Source: Sphagnum magellanicum (Eukaryota; Streptophyta; Sphagnopsida; Sphagnales; Sphagnaceae). Taken from it: DNA of 64,000 nucleotides. The stretch spans positions 14,533,061 to 14,597,060 of the forward strand of contig CM038912.1 in NCBI GenBank assembly GCA_021904315.1, given 5' to 3'. Position numbers and translations under genes: made by a program. Below are positions 11,520 through 24,655 of this stretch, one piece after another (the first letter of the stretch is position 1; the number at the start of each line of letters is the position of its first letter). The notes under the pieces were generated by a model. That model worked only from the letters and a program-made list of their open reading frames with translations. It ran no database searches and had not been told where the DNA came from.

Positions 11520-14500
11520 AAGGAGAAATGACTTTGGTATGATGACACAAGGATGTAAATTTGTATTCTAGATCAAATAACTTGAACAATAAGAAATATC
11601 CAAACTTTATCCCATATGTTCACTACTAAATAAATCCATGAGTATGCACATGAAATGCAAGAGAGAAAAATATGAAATCAAGAAATGAAAATATTGTGCT
11701 TCAACAAAACTTCACCTAAATTCATCTTTATTGTATTGGAAAGATCTTGTTGAATGCTACATTAAAGTGATGTCAATTTTTCAAATAGACACATTTTGAA
11801 AGAGTTATGGTGCTTCAAAAATTCAAAACACAAAGTGTTCAAAATTTTGGAATGCAAGTTGTAAGCTTGGAGAAAAATGGCCACTTTGATGTTGGGATCA
11901 AGAAAAGAATGTACAAACTATATTATAAGGAGAAAGATGAAGTAACAATTTTTTAAAAGTTTGGGTCAGGTGCATTCATAATGAATTTATGGTTAATCTA
12001 TGATTCAAAATTGTATTCAATTTTACTAACTACTTCATTTATTTAGTTGATGCAATTGATGTGAATAAATGGTGTTGGTGAAAAGCATTATTGCATCCTA
12101 AAACTTTTTTATTCATTTTTTTATATTGGTGTGAGGATTTGCAAAATGTGTTTCAAATTTGACCTTTTTGTTACAATTTTTGGACTATAGAATTATCATT
12201 AATACCTTTTGACAGGGCTCCTTGGGCAAATGATATCAAAAATATGGTTCCATTATTGAAGACGACAAAATTTACATATGTGCCCTATGTGTGCACAATT
12301 CCATATGAAAAAGAAATATTCTAAGTTTAAATTCTATGTATAATAATTTTAAACAAAATTGATTATGTAGAAAGATTGTGTTCAACTAGGGTCAAATTGC
12401 TACACCAATTTAATGATTTTGCCTTTTGTGTTAAGTAGATGGATGCTATGGCAACTAGTTGTTTGATAGATGTTTCATTTTTTAACTCTAACAAATTAGT
12501 TGGGTTAATCAATATTAAGTACCATAATCTAAAATATGAAACATGATCAAAAGATCATATTTTGAAATTATCTTAACACTTGGGATTTGACTACTAATAT
12601 GACCATACCCACTTTTGTATTTCTACCACCTATAATTTAACACATGCAGTCAAAAATTATGAAATGATATAAGTGTTTTGTAATTGTATTACAATTTTTA
12701 TTTTTCACATACAATCTATGACACATGTTTTCCATTAAGAAAGAACTTATCCACTATCTAATATAAAGTCAATGACAAAAATGCATGTTAAAAGAAAAAA
12801 TGTGAAAGATTCTTATAGTGGGAACAAATGTTTAACATGTTTTTCAACCTCCCTTGCTTGTGTTTACATATGACATAATTATAGTGTGTCCCTAAGCAAT
12901 GTTGAAATATTGCAAATGTTACATCACAAACTTACAATATCACGAAATTACAATAGAATCTGTGAAAAAATCGTTAAAATTATGTCTATGCAACATTTGT
13001 GGGCTTCAAAGTGTAAAAATGACATGAAAAATATACATATTATTTTTATATAAATGATATGTCTTTTCTACTTGTGATGTTTTGATGTGAAATATGTACA
13101 ATTTACTTGTGTAATTATTGTGATGTAATTTTCGATAAAATCATGTGATTTTTGTGTATTAAACATGAACATTCATGTATGTCATTCAAAAACAATGTTT
13201 CATCCATTTGAATATTTAAGATATTGAATATGTACAAATATCATTCATATTAATTATAGCACAAAATTCATGCAATTTTTGTACAAAACTATGAAAATTG
13301 AATTTTGCACGAAATTTGTATGAATTTATGAAGTCTAGTAAATTTGTGATGTATTTCCACTATTAATTACCTCTCCCCTAGGATTCATGTTTCCATTGTC
13401 TACATTGTTATTACAATCATAACATCATTGCTCTCCGTGTTGAATAAAGTTGATAAACACAAATATGGAAATGAAATCAACATAAAATAACATCAATGAC
13501 TACTTTGTCAAGTTTAAGCAAAAAACATCCAAATTCAAATATGTTGTTTTAACCCATCCAAATGCTAATAGGAGCTACATGTTCACCAATGTTATCAATT
13601 TTTTATTTCAAAAGGAACCTTTAGACCTAGTTTTTTTTCTTTTTTCTTTTGATGGAACTTTCCATCTAGTATTCAAATGGTTTTTTGGATTTTTAAAACC
13701 TTCAATCCTAGTCATTTTCATAAACAATTTAGAATGAGTTTAATTTAAGACAAGGTCCAATTCCATCTCCATTAAACACAATTGAAGCCCCCCAAAAATG
13801 TGTAGTTAGTTTGTTCAACTAATGCACACATTCCAAAATAAATGTTATGTAATATTAATTATGTACAACTAATCAAATCCAATAATTTGTCTAAAATGTG
13901 GGGCCAAGTTTATACCTTTTTTCAATAAAATTGAACTTATGTAGTTAAAAAACTTGAACCTTTTTAAAACAAAAACACCCCAATTTAAATTCCAATTCAA
14001 TTTGAAAAAGAGGTTGATTCTTTGGTTAGGTTCCAAGGAAACTTGAAAGCTTCAATCTTGAGACCCTAAAACTTGACCTCATAACTTGACTTAAACTTGT
14101 TAAAATTCAAAAATCTACCAACATTGATCAACACTTATATCTTCACAAATATTGAAAACTTCTCCATACTTACAATTTAAGTCTTGAACTAAAAAAATTG
14201 ATACATGACGATTAATAAATGTAACAAGATCTCAATCCTAAAACATATTGACAAATAAGGAAAAAATATATTTAAAACACCTAAAACAATTGTTTTTTGA
14301 AAAACTCCTCATCCATGGTATAACTACATTCAATTTAGTGTTTTGAAATCTTCTATCACAAAACAAGGTTTAAAAAAAAAAGAAACCAACATTTTCTTAA
14401 TGGAAAATGTTATATAATCACCATCTTGTATTGTGTGATCAAAATGTAACATCTTGATTCTTCAATATAAGGTGCCTTCCAATTGGTAAATAATCAAACT

Positions 14501-15380
14501 TGGGCAATATTCTTAAATCACTATTCGGGCACCCTAAATTATGAATCTACAAAAGAACATGGTAGCTTCTTGTTCTAAATGGAAAAAAAACATGATAAAG
14601 GGAGATGCAAAAGGAATGAGATCATATGCCTCTCATCAAACCTCTTTTTGTTACAACCACCTCTAGTACCAATTATTGCATAGAGCAACCCAATTTTTGC
14701 AAAATCCCCCATCTCAATTTGCACATGACCAACTCTTCAAGGAAAGAAAACACAAACCATATCGTCTCACTTTTTCACACTTCTCAACTCTTCACTACAA
14801 ATGCCAAATTTCTGATCTCTCCTCATTAGTTATACTTCCCACCCACAAAGAGCAAAATTAGGGTTTTCTAGATCATCGCCAATAACAAGAATACCACCAC
14901 TTAGACCTACAAATAACAATTAAAGAAAAAACAACAACAACAAGAGGCAGGTAGCCAAGGAGTGCAAAATAGGTAGTGATTTGCTCTCCAAATGCAAACT
15001 TTCTTGTCAATTGCAAAAGCATTGAATAGTAACAACCTGTTTGTGTTATTTTGCCCTTGAAACATCAAACCCTAAAAATAATGTTTAGCAACAATCATCA
15101 ACAACAACAACAATAGCAACAAACAAAAAGCTTCAAACTATTATTATTATAATTATAATTATTATTCTTATAGCAAAAAAATCACAAGTTTTTGTTTAGT
15201 TGCAAAAAATTTCTTTCTCAGCACAAAACTCTGTCCAGTAAGTATTTTGAGGGAACGAGAAAACGCCTTGGGGAACGTGGGTGACGACGTGGCCTCACCA
15301 GCGTCCAGTATTCGCTTAGCTTCACCGGTGTTCCCCTGAGCACCACGTCGGAGACGAAGAGCCTAGCCTTTTTATTTCTC
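11520..15380. other. AT-rich intergenic DNA, GC-richer near its end
   Basis: No gene is seen from 11,520 to about 15,200. The sequence is AT-rich with no long open frame. A more GC-rich block, about 15,236-15,362, contains ACGTGG, CACGTC and several CG dinucleotides. It lies 430-560 bp upstream of the kinase start codon, so it may be promoter or leader sequence of that gene. Confidence 0.5.
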
Positions 15381-15402
15381 TGGCTATATATATATATAGC
15401 CA
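15381..15402. promoter_or_regulatory. 22-bp perfect palindrome upstream of the ABC1K1 gene
   Basis: TGGCTATATAT followed by its exact reverse complement. It contains a run of TATA and lies about 390 bp before the ABC1K1 start codon and just after the GC-rich block. It could be a TATA region or just a self-complementary TA microsatellite. The promoter assignment is inference. Confidence 0.35.
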
Positions 15403-15791
15403 AAAATCACTATTAGAAACTATAAGTGCTAAAATCAAGTACTTTTTGAGATTTTCAATGGCCACAATTCGACGAAGTTTTAATGAAAATAGACAGAATT
15501 GTATACATGACTCAAATAGGTTAGCCAAAAAGATAGAGGTATATTTATATTTTACTTAAATCATATTTAGCTTGTAGCCAAATTTGTCTAGATCTTCCTA
15601 TGGATGATCGCCACTTTGGCTATATCACAAAATTGACCCCCACAAAAAAAAAGAAAACACAGGAAATTCAAGAGCCTAAGAGAGCCGAGACGAGTGTGGG
15701 AGAGGGAGACAGATTGAAGAGAGAAAGATTTGTTGCTGCAGAGTTTGCAGCGACATTGAGGATTTTGTCGCAAGAGCCTTGGTTGGTTACT

Positions 15792-18700
15792 ATGGCGACC
15801 TCTTACGGTATCGGAGTGGTGGCGGGAGTAGTAGCGACGACGCAAGGAGAGGCAGTTTGTGGAGGGAGCATTAGCAATTATATTGCCAGGTATGTAATTA
15901 ATTTTGTGTGTTTTTTGGAGATTTGAGGAGGTGAAATTTTCTCCTCCTCGTTTTGGTTGAAAGATTTCATTTCTTGCACAGTGCACAACAAAAAAATTTA
16001 AAAATTAAAAAAAAATCGCTGCAACAAATACCCGTTTCTAAATTCCTTCTTTCAGCTAGCTAGTTTTTACATTACTGCGCATTTGTGTTCAGATTTTGTA
16101 ATTTAGGGCGGAGTCGATTAGAAAGGGCTTTTGCACATGATCAAAACGCTTGTTCGGCAAACGAGAGAGTTGGGTTTTGGTTAGGATTTAGGGGATTGGG
16201 TTTTGGTCAGGATTTAGGGTATTGGGTGCAATGGGTTTTGGCAAAATAGGGTCTATGGTTTGTGGAATTTTCTAGAGTTTTTGAACAGAATCACATTTTC
16301 CTGCCCTGATCACCATCCGACATGTGTGAGAAGAATATGGAAGGTGGTCCAATTTTTCTTTCTTACCTGTTGGTTGAAAGGATTCATATGAGAAGTGGGA
16401 GAAGTTAAGTGTTGGGTGCAATGGGTTTTCACAGAATAGGGTACATGTGTGATGGGTATGTGGAATTTTCTAGAGTTTTTGAAGACAAGCAGATTTTTCC
16501 TACCCTGATTATCATCCCATGTGTTGAGAAGAATATGGGTGGTGGGTGATCCAGTTTTTTTTCTTGCCTGTTGGTTGAAAGGCTTTATATGAGAAGCTGG
16601 AGAAATTAGGTGTTGAGTGCAATGGGTTTTTCTTGGGTTCCTGGAGTAGCTGAGTAAATGAACCTGTTGCTTTGGAAAAAACCTTGAAATGATAGTCCAA
16701 GAGGTGGGTTTTGTTTCTGACAGCCAGATGGCAGTTAACAGTCGAAGACAGTTACCTCACAACGCACTCTCTCAACGGCCCCACATTGTGTCAAGACGAG
16801 CAGCAGCAGCAGCAGGAAGAGTTCAAGTCATGGCAGTGGCCACACGTCCCCCTGCTACTGGAACGGTTGGCAATGTGGAGAGGAAGGACCAAGACTTGCT
16901 GGGCAGCAGGCGCAGCATGGTAGTACCTGTCTATCTGTGTGCAACCGTGTCTTTCAGAGGATTAGGCTCTGGGGGATATGCTGGTAGTAACTCTAGGTTC
17001 AGCTGGTGCAACTTCTTTGTGTTGTTGTCTGTTGGCAGCACACAATCTTTGTCTACAGCAGAATGACATTCCACCAACAATGTGTTGGTTCTTATTGGAA
17101 GGAGTATGTGCATGATGTTGTGTTCAATTTTCTTCTGTCCAGGGCTAGCTCTCATCCTCCACAATTGGCATGTGCTGGAAACAGAGAGTTGGAGAAATGG
17201 CTGACGAGATGAAGAGGATGAGAGCACAGATGGAGGAGGATGAGCAGGTGGCATCACTCATGCGAGGTCTCCGTGGTCAAAACTTATCTGATGAGCTCTT
17301 TGCAGCTGCAGATACCCGGCTCCGTCTTGTGGAGGTTAGCCCTGCCAGAGCCTACTATTCAGGCCTCTAGCAAACAGTGTATTTGTTAGGACTCTTGCCA
17401 CCTTTAAATTGGTTCTGGGTTCAAACCAACCTGGGTATGCCTGCTAGATGTTTTCCATGCAGCTGAAATGGGTGTCAACTAGTCATAGGGGACCTCAGCC
17501 AGGTTTTGGGATGGTCATGGGGACAACCATGTTGTGGGCCCCTAAGAAGTTTCCAGTTCTGGCAAGGAAACCCGAGTGCTGAAATTGAAGAGACATTTCT
17601 TTGTGCTTTTGCCTGTCATGGGTCCTTCTGTCATCTTCAGTTGAAGCAGGTTGAGTGGTTGTGAGGGAGGTGAAAACACCTAAAAGTTGAAAGATGTGGG
17701 GTGGAACAGGTGGAGAGAGTGGAAGGAGAGGCTATGCTCCCACAAACCTATGACCCTGATACCATTTCAGCATACTGGGGCAAGCGGCCTGGATCAGTGT
17801 TAACACGGGTGGCTCAATTGCTCAGTGTAGCAGGTGGTTTTCTCTCTCATGTAGGGTGGGACATCATCAACAAAAAGTTCAAGGAGGTGGGCATTCTCTC
17901 TGTGTCAGTCAGCAGCAAAAACTTGGAGATAATTAAACAAGTGCCTATCATTGTGGGTACAACATGGAGTGTTAGTTTTAACAAATGTGTTCTTGACAGA
18001 ATGAGGTGCAGCGTGCAATTGAGCTGCGTGAAATTGTGACATCATTGGGTCCAGCCTATATCAAACTTGGGCAAGCTCTAAGCATTCGGCCTGACATTCT
18101 CTCACCATCAGCAATGACTGAATTACAAAAACTCTGTGATAAGGTAACTTCTCCAGTTTTGTTTGGGAGTATTTTGTGATTTGCGTATTGGATTTGTTTA
18201 ATCATGCTTTCCAGGACGGTTCAATGATCTCAAGATGTCTTTTTGTCCACAATATAGGCTCATTAACTTGATCCAGAGGACTGGAGAGTAATTGCTGAGT
18301 TAGGACACAACATGTGCATTCACACAATGTAGTTGTATCTGCTATGATTCTTGCAGGTTCCTTCATTCCCTGATGATATAGCTATGGCACTTATAGAGGA
18401 GGAGCTAGGACCCTGGCAAGAGATTTACTCAGAGCTTTCTCCCTCCCCAATTGCTGCAGGTAAATTGCAGGCAGGGATTTACTCATGTACAATAGATGCT
18501 TGCTTATCAACATTGTTAGCAAGTTTTGTAGCCTTTTGACAGCAACCAATTTTGGCACAATCTCACAAGAGATTGAAAGCAAAGGAATGGTGGGACAGCA
18601 TCCTTGGGACAGGTCTACAAAGGAAGGTTGCGTGAGACTGGGGAGTTGGTCGCAGTAAAAGTGCAACGACCCTACGTCCTGGAAACTGTCACAATTGATC

Positions 18701-21383
18701 TTTTCATTATCCGCCACCTAGGCCTTGCACTTCGCAAGTTTCCTCAGGCAAGTGTTTGACTCCATGGTATATACTAATTTCAGGAAACAAGCAATGTTCA
18801 AAGTCAGAATTTAGAAAGCATTCAGGAAACTGTTGACACAATAGGGTTGTTGGTTGTCAGAGGACAACAGATTGCTACGGATGTTGTGGGGCTTATTGAT
18901 GAGTGGGCAGCACGATTCTTTGAAGAGTTGGATTACATCAATGAAGGTGAAAATGGTACACGATTTGCTGAAATGATGCGTGTTGACCTACCTCAGGTCA
19001 GTTGCTCACATGACAACCTTCTTCACTAGCAGTGAAGTTTAGCCTAGCCCTTTCTCCTGAAACTAGTGCCCTACTCCATTATATGCCATCAAAGGTTTTG
19101 TGTTTTGGGATTTTATGTGTCATAGGGGTGAACCCATTTCAGGTTTTGTCTCTTGCCTTTTATGAATAGTGACTGACTAACCTGATAGGAGGTGTGCAAT
19201 GATTGTTGATAGGTAGTGGTTCCAAAGACTTATACAAAATACACATCACGCCGTGTGCTCACAACTGGTTGGATAGAGGGGGAGAAATTGTCACAAAGCA
19301 CTGCAAGTGATGTTGGTGACCTTGTAAATGTTGGAGTGATTTGCTATCTTAAACAGGTGTGACCATTTTCTCCTCTTCTACAATGCTCACATGTCTGTTT
19401 CAATGGAATGGTTTGTTTGTGCGTTAACCTTTACCTCTGCCAGATTTTTCAGTTGGTATCACATTAAAACCAGTTGGTCCCTTCCTAGACATGGATTGGA
19501 ATGACCAAGAACATATACGAAAGGCAATTGAAGTGTACTGACCCTGTTTTATTTGTGGGTGTTCTCATGTAAAGCTATTGGATACAGGGCTCTTTCATGC
19601 AGATCCACATCCTGGAAACCTCATACGAACACCTGAGGGGAAGTTGGCTATTCTTGATTTTGGTATGTGTGTTGAGGTTGCACTGCATGCCTGCCTGCCT
19701 GCCTTTGAGTGGAATTCAGCAGAGTCATCAACCTACATGAAGTGAGAGAATGGGTAATTAGGTTTGATTTTAGACCCTTGCTCCCTCATACTTGCCATGA
19801 CCCTCTTTTTACTTTTTGTGGAATGTCTCATGACAGGTCTCATGACACAGATCACTAACAATCAAAAGTATGGCATGATTGAAGCAATATCACACCTGAT
19901 CCACCGTGATTATGAGGCAATTGTGAAAGATTTTGTGCTTTTGGACTTTATACCTGATGGAGTGAACTTAAAGCCTATCATGCCAGTGCTTGCGAAAGTG
20001 TTTGACCAAGCACTTGAAGGAGGTGGAGCTAAGAACATTAATTTCCAGGAACTTGCAGCTGATCTAGCACAGATAACATTTGACTATCCTTTCCGAATTC
20101 CACCCTATTTTGCACTTATCATTCGGGCAATTGGAGTTTTGGAGGGCATTGCTTTAGTGGGCAACCCGGATTTTGCAATTGTCGATGAGGCATATCCATA
20201 CATTGCTCAGGTATGAATATGGGCAGACCCTAGTTGGCCATCTGCTGGACTTTGAATAAAGAGTTGGAGTGATTTGTGCATGGATCTAGAACTGGACTCC
20301 AAGATGCATTTAAGTATTGCTGTGATGAACTCACATTGGTTTCTTTCTTGGCAGAGACTACTAACAGATAGTTCACCAAGGCTAAGGGAAGCACTGCGGT
20401 ATACCATCTATGGACGAACTGGAGTATTTGATGCAGATCGTTTTATTGATGTGATGGAAGCATTTGAGACTTTTACCACATCAGCCAGGAGTGGGGGTGG
20501 TGATCAAATGCAGGGCAGCATGGCATCATTGGGCCTGGTGTCTGTGAGGACACCAGCACGACTTCCAGCTCGTTGGGTTTCAAGTCAGCAATTGGAGCAG
20601 GGTGTGCAGATGCGCACTGCTCTGGCGTTTATAGTTTCTGATCAGGGCCAGTTCTTTCGAGAATTTATCTTGGATGAGGTCTGCATTACATATATATGTG
20701 TGTATCTTGAAATTGGTGTTTGTTTTTTTGGTCAATCATTTGGCAGTTAGGAAAGCAAATGCTGTGCTTGGAAGGTCTGGAAGATATTGTGGCAAGACTT
20801 GAAATCAGATCCTAAAGCCCGGCCTTGCTACTGAACAAAATTCTGCACACAGATTTAGATTGCTAATGTGTTGGTAATCTTATTTTCAGGTGGTAAAAGG
20901 AATTGATGCAATAACAAGAGAGCAGCTAGCGCAGTTGGTAGTTATTTCTGGTCTCGATAGGCTTAATCCAGTCCTCAGTTCAATGATCTTGCCAGGTGGC
21001 TTGAAACCCACAATCTTGATTCCCGTTGTGACACAAGAAGACGAGATTGTCCTTAACAATGTGCGACGTATTGTGGGTTTCCTGTCTGCTGGCACCCCTT
21101 CATCACGATCTCTCTCACAGGTAATCTGCCCATTATCTTCCTCTGCATCTAGAAGCCCTGTTCCTTGCATAGGAGGAGCTGCACAATTGTTGTAAGGATT
21201 TTGGATGAGGAGGATGTTGAACTTCATGAGAGTTGTGAACAGGGAGGGCCATTGGAGGTCATGGAGGTTGTGAGGGAGTTGCTTCCAGTGCTACCCACAG
21301 TAGCAACACAACTGCTTCCTGAGATTGTGAATCGACTAACATCCAGAGTTATGGCACGCGCACTTCGGGAGATTTTCGCTTAG
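15792..21383 (+). CDS. ABC1K1: ABC1K1/PGR6-like plastoglobule atypical kinase, 14 exons
   Basis: Exons whose phases fit are 15792-15889, 16724-16919, 17185-17334, 17710-17886, 18000-18143, 18357-18459, 18599-18747, 18871-18996, 19213-19356, 19575-19662, 19837-20210, 20355-20678, 20890-21120 and about 21210-21383. They give about 825 residues. The N-terminus (first ~100) is Ala/Ser/Arg-rich with a poly-Ala run, as in a chloroplast transit peptide. ABC1 hallmarks are KLGQ (229-232), the Ala-rich loop [11 protein letters not shown] (288-298), VAVK (Lys310), HADPHPGN (437-444) and DFG (457-459). The closest family I recall is Arabidopsis ABC1K1 (PGR6), a plastoglobule kinase in plastoquinone/prenyl-lipid homeostasis. 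The similarity runs the whole length, including [16 protein letters not shown] and the C-terminal VRELLPVLP. Intron 7 uses a GC donor. The last acceptor is weak and could shift by a codon. The first exon is supported only by phase and composition. Confidence 0.93.
16221..16635 (+). repeat. Tandem duplication inside ABC1K1 intron 1
   Basis: A unit of about 190-200 bp starting TTGGGTGCAATGGGTTTT occurs at 16,221-16,410 and 16,411-16,611. A third partial start lies at 16,612-16,635. Shared internal words include GGAATTTTCTAGAGTTTTTG, AGAAGAATATGG and CTGTTGGTTGAAAGG. The copies are diverged, so the duplication is not recent. Confidence 0.8.
18748..18749 (+). other. GC splice donor (GC-AG intron 7 of ABC1K1)
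   Basis: The exon ends TTTCCTCAG and the intron begins GCAAGTG, the classic strong context of GC-AG introns. The acceptor is ACAACAG before 18,871. This join keeps phase and links RKFPQ to the conserved [11 protein letters not shown] block. The nearby GT (GCAA|GTG) would break the frame. Confidence 0.85.
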
Positions 21384-22740
21384 ATGGTTAGGTATTGATC
21401 TCATGTGCCTTATTTCTTCCCTTCGTTGTGCAAATACATCGATTTATCAAGCATCCTTAGAGTAGTGCGGAAGCTGAATCTAGAATTTCATTTGGCAACC
21501 TCATTTGGTAGCTTTTGAGGGGAATGGAAAATTGTTAAAACATTATATGCAGCTAGGACATTAAAAAGTTCTCACCTGAAACTATGCCCTTTGCTTGGCA
21601 TTTACACCTGTAAAAGTGTCTTCAGAACAGGAAATACAACTCTGTACATGCAATGATCTAAGGTGCACATGCAAATCTCTTTTGGAAATTAATGGTACTT
21701 GGTTGTATGCAAAAGGGGAAAGCAAACAATGTGCAGAGTTTACTGGAGGTTCATTTCATTTAAAGTGAGCAGTGATCAGCATCCAGGGAGTCTCAAAAAA
21801 AGAGAAGCCTTTGGGTCCTTGGGACCATGATTGCTGATCATGCAAACCATTCACAGAAGTGACTTGGGCATATGGGCTGACCTGCACAGCCATGGGATCA
21901 TGCGTGGGGACACGTTGGAAATCTGTGGGGTCAGAAATTGATAAGATTGAAGAATACCAGATGGGATATGTTGAGGGTGCCTTACCCTTAGTAAAGTTTC
22001 TGCCTCAACAGAGGATGGCATCTCACACGGAAGGCGCCCTCTTCTTCTTTTCAAATGAATTGCTGCCATTCAAAATTCTGCCAGGTCTTTACGAGCAGGG
22101 CCCTCCTTACAACCAAGTTGCACTGCATGGTTCTTATTCTGCTCATGTTTTGTGTTTTACAGCATAAAATCATGTTCTACATGCGCCCCTATTTGAGCCT
22201 ACAACTTAGCAACTACAAACTGTAGCACTACAGCTATCCTAGTTCCCAGCATCTTGCTCAAAGACTTTCTCACTAATTTGCAATCAAACTCTGCACTAGT
22301 GAGTTATTTTTTAGTGGCAAATTTTCACGAATTTGTGCTGTCAGAAACGAAACAAAACAAACCAAACAAAACAAAAGCATAAAGGAATTTGGTGGTGGCA
22401 AACTTATACTAATTTGTGATTTTTGGAAACAAAGATGAAACCACAAAAAACACACAAACACAAAGGAAAATGTTGTGCAATGTATTCTGGTAGGACTTGC
22501 TAGACTAATAATGTAATGTAGTAGTACCTTTTAGGGCTTGGCAGTAAATATATTATTTTTTGAGAATGTTGAACTTTTAAGAAAATTATTTGTTGAAACA
22601 TCAAAAGTTAAGGAAATTATCTATTTGTCAATGCCAAAATTTTAGGGAACTTGAAACCGGTGCATAGGTTGTATTTTAGGGTTTGTTGTCTTCTTTGTTT
22701 CAACAATTGTAGTACATGGGTGATTTCAACATTAATTATA
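21384..22740. other. ABC1K1 3' flank and intergenic DNA
   Basis: The 3' UTR of the kinase presumably occupies the first few hundred bases. No further coding exon is supported. A 102-codon plus-strand frame at 21,859-22,167 has no family resemblance and no splice context, so it was not called. Confidence 0.5.
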
Positions 22741-22935
22741 TTATTTTCAAAAATGTTGAAATTTTCACCCCAAAAAATTCAGAAATATTTTTTTACTGAA
22801 AGAAAATAAAGAGTCTGATGAAATAAAAATAATTATTTGTCAAAATGGAATCCTCTAAATTAATTAATTATTCAACAAACATGTGTCAAAGTAACCAAGG
22901 TACTTCGACATTCCATATTAATAGGCACGTGATTT
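22741..22935 (+). repeat. Diverged direct duplication, copy 1
   Basis: Similar to 24,460-24,655 in the same orientation. Shared are AAATGTTGAA, TTTTCACCC, a T-rich stretch, TTAATTAATTATTCAA and AAACATGTGTC, then CCAAGGTACT. A weaker third resemblance begins near 22,560. No coding content. Confidence 0.6.
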
Positions 22936-23171
22936 ATGTATTAGTGACTTATTCACCTATGCTTAGCAATAGATGCAATGTCTACTATGGCTCCCTTAAG
23001 CTATTGGACAAAGTGAAGTCCATGTTGTTTCTAACCTAGAAATCTAATGGCGAGAGGAAATCATGCAATATTAACAAGATCTTTTCATGGACATCAAGTG
23101 CAACAATAAAAATGATAATTTATTAAAATTTCAAATTTGATATGCTTCCAAAATAAAATAATTCAGCTATA

Positions 23172-23205
<34 letters not shown>

Positions 23206-24459
23206 TTGGCACCCAAGTGCGGAATCAAATCATGTACTATAATATTAGTACTTATCGGTTGAAACTTCACACCCTTCAAACCCAATATATGCGCCCATAT
23301 ATGCTACATGTAAGTTAATAATTACTAGTTTTCTTTAAACAAGGTCATTTGGCATAAGATAACAACATTTCCAATTACAAATAAATCTTCCCATTGTGAT
23401 GAGTCTTCTAGGTGCTTCCCGGGCATTTTTCTTTCCAGTCTGATCAACGCTTTTCTTTACTAGCCAAATTTCATCAAAAAGTGAAATTCAAAATTCAAAA
23501 AAGAAGTGATTTTGGAGGTTTTCATCACCAAAAGTGAGAAATAAATTATTAAAAAAAAATCACTAGATTCATATATTTTGGGTTCATTGTGTAGCCAAAA
23601 ATATAGGGTTGAGGATTAAAGATTTGTATTTTGTTTCTAATTTATAACTAGATTGGGCTAAATCTTCCCACAGATGATCACCACTTTTTTTTTAAATGTT
23701 CCTATGAGGGCTTTTTTTTTATAAAAAATTTAAATTTTTTTTAAAAATTCCTCAAATAAGTCCACTGGCGAGGATCCCCAACATTAATCAGAATTAAATG
23801 TTGACTATCCTAGATGGGCTCTAACATTTTCACAAAAGTATTGCCACAAATGATGACCAAGAAAATGCCTAGGCCTATATGTGACTAATTTAATTTTCTA
23901 CGTCAAAAATGGCAAAAATTTCCCCCTGAAATCACAACTTTGTTTAGTGTTTTTCTGAATTTTTTTTTTGCCAAGTTGTGAAAACTTGCCCCCAAAAAAA
24001 AAAACCACACCAAGTTCCTACAAACAAAAATTCCAAAAAAAAAACACTAAGTTGAGCTTGGGTACTTGATGGGAGGCCATAGGACTTGTGACCCTCATGA
24101 TAATGGGATCCCCACAAGCAAATAAGTGAGCGAAGATTATCATGTTGGCTAGGGCGGTGGAGACAGGGTCCCTCATATAGTCCTTTTTGTCTTGGCATTT
24201 GAGACGCTTATCCGAGAGCAGCATATCATCCCTGGGGCCAACCCAATGTGCTAAGTACTTACATGATTAGTGGGACCGTTTATACCCAAAGATCAAGATT
24301 CGTCAAGCATACATCTTGATTCTCATGTGGTGATGAAGATTGCCATTCGTGCTTCTTCTTTGTGCATATGCATACTCTTTATCTTCCAAATGGGTACGAG
24401 TGCAATAGTTTTGGTCACCACCATCTACCCTACTACCTTGGCAGCTTTGACACCAAACC
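22936..24459. other. Intergenic DNA, simple repeats
   Basis: No gene. A TA dinucleotide run lies around 23,183-23,206. The segment near 23,620-23,700 (TAGCC, GGGCTAAATCTTCC, AGATGATC.CCACTTT) resembles 15,560-15,620 upstream of the kinase gene, suggesting another dispersed repeat of which only parts remain. Confidence 0.45.
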
Positions 24460-24655
24460 CTATCATTTCCAGAAATGTTGAAGTTTTCACCCAAAAAAAA
24501 AACTTCAAATTATTTTTTTGTTGATGTAAATTATGGAATTTAAAAAAATATTCTATTTGTTGAAATGAAAATTTCTTTCAAAATTAATCAACTAATTAAT
24601 TATTCAATAAACATGTGTCGAAGTTGCCAAGGTACTACAGTAGTTCAATTTGCAT
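24460..24655 (+). repeat. Diverged direct duplication, copy 2
   Basis: Partner of 22,741-22,935, 1.7 kb away in the same orientation, with numerous substitutions and small gaps. It may be a dispersed repeat or an old segmental duplication. Confidence 0.6.

Noticed and set aside
18748..18755. GT donor at GCAA|GTG instead of the GC donor for ABC1K1 intron 7
   Set aside because: It would add four bases and shift the frame out of the conserved [11 protein letters not shown] exon, while the GC donor keeps phase 0.
21859..22167. 102-codon frame downstream of ABC1K1
   Set aside because: The kinase already ends with its conserved C-terminal block at 21,383. This frame has no homology and no phase-compatible join.
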